A stretch of DNA of 64,000 nt. Origin: an uncultured Muribaculaceae bacterium. Its GTDB lineage: Bacteria > Bacteroidota > Bacteroidia > Bacteroidales > Muribaculaceae. The stretch covers positions 1-64,000 of the forward strand of contig CANRPJ010000002.1 of NCBI GenBank assembly GCA_947632485.1, written 5' to 3'. The translations under genes were made by a program, and so were the position numbers. Shown piece by piece: positions 30,614 through 39,625 of the stretch. The notes below the pieces were generated by a model that saw only the letters and a program-made list of their open reading frames with translations, did not search any database and was not told the origin of the DNA. Positions within the stretch are counted from its first letter, which is position 1. Every line of letters starts with the position of its first letter.

Positions 30614-31729
30614 ATGAATAGCGACGATCTCATATTGACCCCTCTGCTCGATGAGCCTCTCGCTCCTTCCGCGCCGGTGCGGAAGGTTAAGCAAGCCCGC
30701 AGTGAGGAAGATGCTTTCCGCTCGCTCCTGCAGCCCACCCTTGCAGAGACCGATCAGGAGGGTTTCGCCGCTATGCGCTGGGGAGATCTCCTTGGCGCTG
30801 CGGCTGAGGCATTTGGCGCTACTACCGAGATGCTTGCCGATTCGCCATGGCTCGTGCGCCGCTATCTGCTGCGAGTAGGCCTGGCCTGCGCTCCCGATGC
30901 CATGTTGGAACGCCGGAAACTGAAACCAGCCGACTGGGTGATATTGTATCGCACTCAGGTGGATCCGCCGCTTATCCGCACAAGGGGCTACAAAAAGGCG
31001 CTCCTCTACGTGAAGTTCATAACTCTCGTGCTCCCCGACCTCTCACCCGCAGAACTGAAGGAGGCCGCCTCATTAGTGGCCACATGGGTAAAAAATGACC
31101 GCTACAGGCTCCATCTCGCCGCCCTCACCCGATGGTTCTCCCGCCGCAGGCGTCTTCTCGATGCCCGCACCGTCCGCACGGCACGGGAAATTCTCTCGCC
31201 AGAAGATTCAGCACGCATGCTCACCGCCCTGGCTCTCGCTGCCGGACGTCGCGGCCCCTTGCTGCCGCCCGCTTCTCTTGTGAAGCTTGAGAAGGTGGCC
31301 CGACTGCTCGGGGCTCCGGAGAGCGATCCTCACGCGCTGATTCACCGCGCTCTCTGCGGGCAACCGCTCATTCCCGATGAATCTGCCGGATCCGCTCTGG
31401 TCGATCCTAAGCTGCTCAACGAGGTGGCAGTGAGCACCGACCGCGCTCAGGAGTTGCTTTCCGAGGTGTTTGCTGAAAGCGACAATGAGATTCCGCCCTC
31501 GGAAGCCTCTTCCGAGGGCTCCACTGCCGCATTCCTGCGCCTTCTGCTATCGCGCCCGCAATGGACCATGCCGGAGCTCCAGCAGGCATGGGGCGACTCG
31601 CCGGGACGCGCCCTCGAAGCGGCCAACGACTTCGCGATTGAGCGCATTGGCGATACAGTGGCCGACCGCGAGGGAGATACTATCTACATAACCGAAGAAT
31701 ATAAAGACCTTTTGCTTTCAGCCGTATGA
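30614..31729 (+). CDS. TerB-like protein with candidate TerB-C-like C-terminus
   Basis: Helical core ARMLTALALAAGRRGPLLPPASLVKLEKVARLLGAPESD; C-terminal TMPELQQAWGDSPGRALEAANDFAIERIGDTVADREGDTIYITEEY. Stop overlaps the next ATG (ATGA). Confidence 0.65.
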   Translation: MNSDDLILTPLLDEPLAPSAPVRKVKQARSEEDAFRSLLQPTLAETDQEGFAAMRWGDLLGAAAEAFGATTEMLADSPWLVRRYLLRVGLACAPDAMLERRKLKPADWVILYRTQVDPPLIRTRGYKKALLYVKFITLVLPDLSPAELKEAASLVATWVKNDRYRLHLAALTRWFSRRRRLLDARTVRTAREILSPEDSARMLTALALAAGRRGPLLPPASLVKLEKVARLLGAPESDPHALIHRALCGQPLIPDESAGSALVDPKLLNEVAVSTDRAQELLSEVFAESDNEIPPSEASSEGSTAAFLRLLLSRPQWTMPELQQAWGDSPGRALEAANDFAIERIGDTVADREGDTIYITEEYKDLLLSAV

Positions 31730-33018
31730 ATACTCCTGCACAATCAGTTATCAAACCGCGCGACCGCGAGGCCGTGATCCGCGCCCTGCGCAGCGGCGTG
31801 GTGCCCGCCGTAGGCCTTCAGCATATTCAGGTAGGGCGCAGTAAAGAGATCGCCTCATTTCTGCGCGATATCGATATCGTGGCCGATGGCGGAAGCGCAT
31901 TCCGGATCGTGGCCGGAGAATACGGCAGCGGGAAGACTTTCTTCCTCTCCCTCGCCAGAAGTCTCGCCCTCGAGAAGGGGCTGCTGGCCATGAGCGCCGA
32001 CCTCTCGCCGGAAAAGCGCTTCCATGGCAGTCAGGGACAGCCGCGCCGGCTGCTGCGGGAGCTGATAACCTCGCTATCTACCCGCACCAAGCGCGACGGC
32101 AATGCCTTGCCGCTCCTGCTGGAGCACATCAACGGACGCGCTCAGGCTGAAGGAGTTTCACCGGCCAATCTGCTCGAACCTCTTATACATCTGCCCGGAG
32201 GCCACGACTTCCGCCGCATCGTGCTGATGGCCGCTGCCGGTGAAGGTCTGGAAAGCGAAGAGGCTCTGAAGTGGCTGCAAGCGGAGTTTGCTACCCGCAC
32301 TGACGCCTACCGGGCTGTAGGCGTGCGCCGTTTCCTCGGCGATGGCGACCTTGGCGCTACCCTCCGGCTCTTTGCGGCCCTCTCCCGCCTTGCCGGCTTC
32401 AAAGGTCTCTGGGTAGGAATCGATGAGCTCGTGAATCTCTACAAAATCACAAACGCACCGTCCCGAAAAGCCAACTACGAAGAAATTCTCTCACTCCTGA
32501 ACGCCACCCTTCAGGGCCACGCCGGAGGGCTCGGAATCGTGCTCGGATCAACCCCGGAAACCATTACCGACACCCGGCGCGGGCTTTACAGCTACGAAGC
32601 TCTCCGGTCGCGCCTCGCAGAAAATGCCCTCTCTGGCACTTCCGGACTCGCCGACTATGATTCAACAGTGCTCCGGTTGCCGAACCTGACCCGCGAAGAA
32701 CTCTTCGTGCTTCTGCAGCGCGTGCGCCGGCTGATTGCGTCAGGAGAACCCGAAATCATGCAGCGCGTGCCCGACGAGGCTCTCGAAGCCTTCATGCGCC
32801 ACTGCTTCAACCGTATCGGAGAAAGCTACTTCCGCACTCCGCGCAACACGCTCAAGGCCTTCATCGACCTGCTCTCACTGCTCCGCCAGTACCCCGACCG
32901 GACATGGCAGTCATTGCTCCCCGGAGTAGGTATTACCCCTGACCTTCAGGCCTCGCCACTGACCGCGCTACTGACCGCGCCTGAATCTACCTCCGACCTT
33001 ACCCACTTCACCCTCTGA
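31726..33018 (+). CDS. BrxD/DUF2791-like P-loop ATPase
   Basis: RDREAVIRALRSGVVPAVGLQHIQVGRSKEI, Walker A VAGEYGSGKTFFLS, Walker B GLWVGIDELVNLYKI, LGSTPE sensor-like motif. Confidence 0.8.
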   Translation: MNTPAQSVIKPRDREAVIRALRSGVVPAVGLQHIQVGRSKEIASFLRDIDIVADGGSAFRIVAGEYGSGKTFFLSLARSLALEKGLLAMSADLSPEKRFHGSQGQPRRLLRELITSLSTRTKRDGNALPLLLEHINGRAQAEGVSPANLLEPLIHLPGGHDFRRIVLMAAAGEGLESEEALKWLQAEFATRTDAYRAVGVRRFLGDGDLGATLRLFAALSRLAGFKGLWVGIDELVNLYKITNAPSRKANYEEILSLLNATLQGHAGGLGIVLGSTPETITDTRRGLYSYEALRSRLAENALSGTSGLADYDSTVLRLPNLTREELFVLLQRVRRLIASGEPEIMQRVPDEALEAFMRHCFNRIGESYFRTPRNTLKAFIDLLSLLRQYPDRTWQSLLPGVGITPDLQASPLTALLTAPESTSDLTHFTL

Positions 33019-33432
33019 ATCCCAATAACTTATGGTATATTAGAGGGGGCGCGGTGATACCGTATTGCCCTGGTTTGACAGAGTTGCTGTATCTGATTGC
33101 CGATCCTTTCACAGAGCGACAACGTCATAATGTAGACCTCATGTCATTGCGCGTCCCGCTAATTTTATTTATGTGAAAGAAGTGAGTACCGGACAGCGTC
33201 ATCGCTTCGCCGCTTATCAGCATTAAGCAGGAGTTGAGTGAACAGAAAAATCAGAGGAATAAGAAGGATTAAAGGTAGCAGATGAGGAAGATTTATTGTA
33301 AAAGAGGGGGTAATCGAAATTCCAATTCATTCCACCTAAAAAATTTATACTTCTAAAAGAGGTCAAATGTTAAAATCGAGGCAAAAACTCAATTTTTCAG
33401 TTAAAGAATCTTTCGATTTCATAAGTTCTGCT

Positions 33433-33440
33433 TAACTTTG
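33433..33440 (+). promoter_or_regulatory. Candidate -7 box upstream of the SusC gene
   Basis: TAACTTTG at 33433-33440 with a near-match -33 (TTTC at 33411, 18-nt spacer). Confidence 0.4.
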
Positions 33441-33569
33441 GCGCGAAAAGTGATTGTCTCTTACATAGAGAGCCTCATTTTTCTTTATGAATTAACCTTC
33501 TTCTTTCGTCTTTATCGGTCTCGGGCGGGAGGGGATATGAGTAATACTGAGACCGCTCAAAGTCTAATC

Positions 33570-36382
33570 ATGAGAAAACTTTTTCTGATTCTGATGACGA
33601 TGGCAGCATGCGCGTGGGGGCTGCAGGCCCAGACGCGCACTATCAGCGGCACCGTGCTCGATGCAGCTGACAATGAGCCGCTCGTCGGAGCCACGATTGC
33701 TCCGATCGGCGGTGGCCAGGGTGCGGCAGCCGACATCGACGGCAAGTTCACCATCAAGGTGCCCGCCAACGTCACCAAAGCGAAGGTGTCCTATGTTGGA
33801 TACGAGACGCAGACCGTCGACCTCAAGGACGGAAGCGCGGTAAGCGCGGTGACGCCCGTGTGACGGTTGACATGAAGTGGGGTGCCAACTCCCGCGCGAC
33901 CCCATACTATGACGTACTGGAGACGGCTGAGGATTATCTTGGTGTAGCTTACAAGGCTCTGCGTAACGGCGCAATGCTCGGTATGGGTTACACTGCTGAT
34001 GCAGCCCACGATTATGCTAACAAGCAGCTTTTCGGTCCTTCCGGTATCGGCTATCAGATCTATACTCTCCCTGAGGGCGAAAACTTCATTCTGCCTGACG
34101 GAAGCGTAAACAAGAATGCAGTGCTCGGCTACAATGACGGCACCAACTACTTCATTCCTGACGATTGGAAGAAGTATACGCTGCGCAACGGTATGCGTCA
34201 GGAGTATAACGTAAACGTAAGCGGCGCAACCGAGAAGATCAATTACTACATCTCCGGTGGTTATGTAGATGATCAGGGTCTTATCAACAACTCTGACTAT
34301 AAGCGTCTGAGCGTTCGTACGAGCGTAGACTATCAGGTTAAGCCCTGGCTGAAGGTCGGCTCCAACGTGACTTATACTCACTCTGAGCAGAACTATCCCG
34401 GCGATCAGATCAACTCCGGTTCTACCGGCAACGCCTTCATGATGGCCTATTCGCAGGCACCGGTTTACCCGATGTTCGTACGCGACGCCGAGGGCAACAT
34501 CATGTTTAATGAAACGTGGGGTCACCCCGTATATGACTACGGTCAGGCTCAGACAGCCTTTACCCGTCCTTCCGCTGCTAACCCGGGTGCTAACCCCGTG
34601 TCGAACCTTCTCTATGACAAGGTAGAGAGCCTCACCGACATTATCAACGGCAAGTGGATGTTGGAGCTCAAACCGGTTGAGGGTCTTACGATTACCGGCA
34701 ACGCTTCGCTCAACCTCGAGTACGGGCGCGGTCACAACACCCAGAACCCGCTCTACGGTTATTCTGCAGCTTACGGCGGCTATGTAGGCATGAGCGACAA
34801 CCGCTACCGCATGCTTACTCTCCAGGCTCTTGCCAACTACCGCAAGACCTTCGCTGACAAGCACACCATCGACCTTCTCGCTGGTTACGAGCAGTATGAG
34901 TACAATATTGAGTACCTCAGCGCAAGCGGTAACAACCCCTACCGTAAACTCGGTTGGGCCGTTGACAACACGCTCAACAATGACAGCCGCTCCGGTGGTG
35001 GTTCTTCTGATAACTACGCTACCCGCGGTATCTTCTTCCGTGCCAACTACGACTTCGAGAGCCGCTACTTCTTCAGCGGATCGTTCCGTCGCGACGGTAG
35101 CTCACGCTTCCACCCATCTCACCGTTGGGGTAACTTCTTCTCCATCTCCGGTGCATGGGACGTGGCTAAGGAGAACTTCATGGAAGGCGTTCACGAATGG
35201 CTCAACCAGTTGAAGCTCCGCGCCAGCTTCGGTCAGCAGGGTAACGACGGTATCGGCGGCTGGTACGCATGGGCAGACCAGTACACCATCTCCGGTGAAA
35301 GTGCATGGAACGACGGTGCTCTGAGCTACAAGGGTAACAAGGACATCACCTGGGAGACCTCTAACAACTTCAACGTAGGTCTCGACTTCGTGCTCTGGAA
35401 CAATAAGGTGTTCGGTACTCTCGAATACTTCTCGCGCCAGACCTCCGATATGCTCTACTATCGTCCTGTAGCTCCTTCGTTGGGCTATAGCTCGATTCCG
35501 ATGAACGTAGGCTCGATCCGCAACAGCGGTGTCGAACTGGAACTTACCTACACCCCGATCCGTACGAAGGATCTCGAGTGGAGCATCAACGGCAACCTTA
35601 CCTACATCAACTCGAAGGTGCTTAAACTCGCTCCCGAACTCGGCGGCTGGTGGCAGACTGCCTCCAACGTATATATCGAGGGTGAGTCGATGTATCAGTG
35701 GTATCTCGTAGAATTCGCAGGTATCGATCCTACCAGCGGTCGTCCCCTCTACTGGCAGTGGGACTGGATGAAGAATGCCGATGGCACAGATATGCTGGAT
35801 AAGCATGGTCAGAGGATTCCTGATATGTCTACTAAGCGTGCTTCTACTTCATACAATAGCGAGTATCGCATCAAGCAGGGCAACTCTCTGCCTCCTGTAT
35901 ACGGTGGCTTCGGCACCAACCTGAGCTGGAAGGGTATCGATTTCGGTATCTCCTTCGGTTACCAGATCGGTGGCAAGGTTATGGACTATGGCTACATGAA
36001 CCATATCAACGCCGGTACTTCCTCTGCAATGGGTCGCAACTGGTCGGTTGATATCCTCAACGCCTGGACTCCTGAGAATCCTTATACTGTGATCCCGCGT
36101 CTCAACAACACCGAGAGCCAGTATAATATCGGTTCTACCAACTACTTCATGGCTGATGCAAGCTATCTTGCACTCAACAACATCACGCTGGGCTACACCC
36201 TGCCGCAGAACTGGACGCGCAAGATCAAACTCGAGAGCGTACGCATCTACGGCGCTGCTGACAACGTAGCTCTCTGGAGCGCACGCAAGGGTCTCGACCC
36301 GCGTCAGGGCTACTGGAGCTCTAACGCTACTACCTACACCGGTATGCGTTGTATCTCCGGCGGTGTGAAAGTCGTATTCTAA
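33570..36382 (+). pseudogene. SusC/RagA-family TonB-dependent receptor with internal deletion of the plug region and frame break
   Basis: Frame 1 (33570..33863) encodes signal peptide and CarboxypepD_reg-like domain up to YVGYETQTVDLKDGS then stops. The other frame resumes as KRGDARVTVDMKWGANSRATPYYDVLETAEDYLG with the full SusC barrel to 36382. Junction at a 9-bp tandem repeat. Confidence 0.85.
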
Positions 36383-36402
36383 TTTAGATAGACTAAAAAG
36401 AA

Positions 36403-38121
36403 ATGAAAGCATTATATAAAGTTCTTCCGCTTTTCGCAGCAGGTGCTATCCTGGCTTCCTGCAACGAGATGGATACTGCGCCCAACGCCGGTTATGTTAC
36501 CGAGGACCAGAAGATCGACGCTATTGAACATAGCCCCGAACTGCTCGCCGCCGGTGTAAATACGCTTCCATCTATGTTCAAGCAGATGCATCAGACCTAC
36601 GATCGTTTCGATGACTTCGGTATCGCTTCGACCAACCTGATGTTCGACTGTATGACTGAGGATATGATGAGCTACAATGTAGGCTTAAACTGGTATGCCG
36701 GTGAGATGCTCTTCAATGCTCAGGGCGACAATGCAGTCTGCACTTATATCCTCTGGAACACGATGTATAAGCTGATCTTCTCGGCCAACAACGTGATCAA
36801 GACCCTCCCCGATGAAATCGAGGATGAGACCAACAGGTATTATGCAGCGCAGGCTCTTGCCTTCCGTGCATACGCTTATTTCTCGCTCGTTCAGCGTTAT
36901 CAGTTCACCTACAAGGGACATGAGTCAGCTCCCTGCGTTCCCCTCTATACAGAGGAGAATAGCGAAGAGGTATCCGCTAATGGTGGAGGCCCGCGTGCTA
37001 CAGTTCAGGAAGTTTATGACCTGATTCTCAGTGACCTTGACCGTGCAATCGAGTATCTTGACGGTACCAGCTACACTGCTGCTACAACCGCTGAGACTAA
37101 GACCTTCGTTAACCTTAACGTTGCCTATGGTCTTCGCGCACGCGTGAACCTTGTTATGAATAACTGGGCTGCTGCCGCTTCCGATGCTGACAAAGCAATC
37201 CAGCTTAACAACGCTGCTGGTCTGACTCCTTACACTATTTCAGAGCTTCTCAATAAGCAGTCTGATGGTACTGTTCTTCCCGCCGGATTCACCGATGGTA
37301 ACGATCACTCCTGGATGTGGGATATCAACTACACCAAAGATGACCTCCAGTATCAGTGGACCAACTGTAACTTCGTGGCATTTGTATCGTCGTTCTCCTA
37401 CTCTGGTGGTTATACTACTCTGGGTGCATGGCGCTACATCGGTGCGAAACTCTACTCTTCAATCCCCTCAACCGACGTCCGTAAGTTCTGGTGGGTTAAC
37501 CCCAATGAGGTTCACAACGGTGTATGGTGGACTGACTTCACCAACGGCAACTCAAGGGTGACCATGCCTAACGATTACGTATCTTGGATTCGTAAGAGCT
37601 GCACAATGTCGAAAGGCATTCGCTACCTCGTAACCAAGTACAACCGTCGCGATGGCATTAATCCTGCTGATCCGGATATGGCCCGTACGGGTGACTACAT
37701 GATGATGCGTGCTGAGGAGATGTACTACATCAAGGCAGAGGCAGAGGCTATGGCCGGTAACCCCTCACAGGGTGCGCAGACGCTTCGTGATTTCGTAACC
37801 CAGTATCGTAATCCCTCATACTCATTTGCTGGCGGTAGCGCTGAGCAGGTGCAGGAAGAGTGCTGGAATCAGCGTCGTATCGAGTTCTGGGGTGAAGGTC
37901 TTGCTCTCAACGACCTGATGCGCCTCAACAAGGGTGTTGACCGTGTAGGTCAGGGCTTCCAGCCTGAAGCTTGTATGCAGATCGCTGCCGGCGACAACCT
38001 GTTCCTCTATCGTCTCCCGCGTAGTGAGGTTGACAACAACCCTGCTATCACAGAGAACAACCCCTACTGTACGGCTCCGAATCCTGTAGCTGATCCTACT
38101 ACTTACAGCTGGGAATGGTAA
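36403..38121 (+). CDS. SusD/RagB-family outer membrane lipoprotein
   Basis: Lipobox ILASCNEMD; NNVIKTLPDE, AQALAFRAYAYFSLVQRY, MRAEEMYYIKAEAEA, NQRRIEFWGEGLALNDLMRLNKG. Confidence 0.93.
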   Translation: MKALYKVLPLFAAGAILASCNEMDTAPNAGYVTEDQKIDAIEHSPELLAAGVNTLPSMFKQMHQTYDRFDDFGIASTNLMFDCMTEDMMSYNVGLNWYAGEMLFNAQGDNAVCTYILWNTMYKLIFSANNVIKTLPDEIEDETNRYYAAQALAFRAYAYFSLVQRYQFTYKGHESAPCVPLYTEENSEEVSANGGGPRATVQEVYDLILSDLDRAIEYLDGTSYTAATTAETKTFVNLNVAYGLRARVNLVMNNWAAAASDADKAIQLNNAAGLTPYTISELLNKQSDGTVLPAGFTDGNDHSWMWDINYTKDDLQYQWTNCNFVAFVSSFSYSGGYTTLGAWRYIGAKLYSSIPSTDVRKFWWVNPNEVHNGVWWTDFTNGNSRVTMPNDYVSWIRKSCTMSKGIRYLVTKYNRRDGINPADPDMARTGDYMMMRAEEMYYIKAEAEAMAGNPSQGAQTLRDFVTQYRNPSYSFAGGSAEQVQEECWNQRRIEFWGEGLALNDLMRLNKGVDRVGQGFQPEACMQIAAGDNLFLYRLPRSEVDNNPAITENNPYCTAPNPVADPTTYSWEW

Positions 38122-38151
38122 GATTTCATAATCCTACAAACAAAGAAAGAA

Positions 38152-39069
38152 ATGATTAAGAAAATAGCATATTCCGTTGTTCTCGGTGGAATGCTCGCAG
38201 GTCTTGGTGCTTGCAATGCGGATCCCGTTTACGATGATGCTGCGCTTACGCAAGGCGATAATAAATGCTCTTTCTCGCGCAACCAGTTTAACACGACTGT
38301 GCTTCCGGGCTCATCAAGTTTTGAGATTGAAGTGTATCGTGTTGGTACTAAGGGCGATTTCACATTGCCTGTTACCTTACAGGGTGTAGAAGGTTCAGGA
38401 ATGACTACTGAGGGCGTAACCTGCTCCAATGTAGTATTCACCGATGGTAGCAATAAGGGTGTGTTTACAATCTCGATTGAAGGCGCTGTTCCTCCTACCG
38501 TATTCGGTGGTAATATCCTGTTTGCTAAAGACGATGCGAGCATAGGTGGCTACAACACTATGAGCTTCCGTATTCCCGTGGAATACGAATGGGAAGACAT
38601 CGATGGAACCGGCCGGATCCGTCTGCCCAACTTAATCTGGTTTAGCGACTGGGTAGAGGTAGGCAACTGGCAGAAGGCTAAAGGCTTCGAGCGTTGGCGT
38701 ATCGTTGACCCGATGCGTGCCGTATATGCTCAGTACTTCCCCGATGCTCCTACCGCAGGCGACTGCTGGGGTTGGGGTGGCTGGTCCTACGATGTTAACG
38801 ATGCCGGTAACTTTGAGTTCTACAATACCGCTGCTGGCGATTTGAACTATGATCCCTTCTGCCTCGGCATGAAGTTTGGTGGCAGCAGTATGGGTTACTA
38901 TCTGCCTGAGAACTACAAAGGTAGCATTAATGGTACCGACTACGACTATTCTGACGGTAGCCTTACCGGCACCTATTGGGTAGAACCGCTCTTCGGTATC
39001 TGCGCAGGTTATCCTACTGGATTCGGAATAACAACGGATCTGATTGAGTTCACCATGCCTGGTTACTAA
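38152..39069 (+). CDS. PUL surface lipoprotein, hypothetical
   Basis: Signal peptide and lipobox LAGLGACNADP; directly downstream of susD. Confidence 0.75.
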   Translation: MIKKIAYSVVLGGMLAGLGACNADPVYDDAALTQGDNKCSFSRNQFNTTVLPGSSSFEIEVYRVGTKGDFTLPVTLQGVEGSGMTTEGVTCSNVVFTDGSNKGVFTISIEGAVPPTVFGGNILFAKDDASIGGYNTMSFRIPVEYEWEDIDGTGRIRLPNLIWFSDWVEVGNWQKAKGFERWRIVDPMRAVYAQYFPDAPTAGDCWGWGGWSYDVNDAGNFEFYNTAAGDLNYDPFCLGMKFGGSSMGYYLPENYKGSINGTDYDYSDGSLTGTYWVEPLFGICAGYPTGFGITTDLIEFTMPGY

Positions 39070-39182
39070 TAACCCGACTTGAATCAGACTGAGATTTGGT
39101 TTATTCTAAAGTTTATTTTTTCATACAAAAGTTAGTTCACCAATTAGAATAATCACGATCTGATTTCAGTCTGACCCATACC

Positions 39183-39211
39183 GAGGGGGCGCGGCATCAC
39201 CGCGCCCCCTC
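39183..39211 (+). terminator. Strong hairpin after the susCD-lipoprotein genes
   Basis: gagggggcgcgg-catca-ccgcgccccctc, perfect 12-bp stem and 5-nt loop. Confidence 0.65.
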
Positions 39212-39454
39212 TTACTACACATTGACACGCCGAAGAGATCAAAGCTTTTACTATTATTAAGCGCCGCGAGGTGCGAATGCATAGACAAACCGGATATGAG
39301 CGACTGCGGAGCAGGAGCGAGTGTCCGGACAACAACGACACTCACCCACACATAGTGCCGGAGGTACGAGTGTATTGTTAGCTCGTACGACCGCAGGGAG
39401 TGCGAGGAAAGGAGCGCCAACTTTATACCTCTCATGAAATTTTTCTTCGATTAA

Positions 39455-39486
39455 TTTGGAAATTTCAAAAGAAAGCAGTAACTTTG
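39455..39486 (+). promoter_or_regulatory. Bacteroidales-type promoter upstream of the GH51-GH97-GH51/43/43 genes
   Basis: TTTG (39455-39458), 20-nt spacer, TAACTTTG (39479-39486). Confidence 0.6.
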
Positions 39487-39625
39487 CATCATCAAATCAA
39501 CAACCATTAAAGTTTTACCATTATGAACACCTACAGAACTTATCGCCCTAAGGGGCACAGACCAATCGTGAAAAGGGATTATTTAGTATCTTTGCAGCAA
39601 AGAACAACCCAACACACTGAAAACC

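Noticed and set aside
28369-33018. Complete BREX system
   Set aside because: No PglZ, PglX/BrxX, BrxC, BrxA or BrxB homolog visible; only BrxD-like and Lhr-like helicase components are present.
33063-33432. Possible gene remnant (frame reading LYLIADPFTERQRHNVDLMSLRVPLILFM) upstream of susC
   Set aside because: Short, without start context or recognisable family; AT-rich leader is an equally good explanation.
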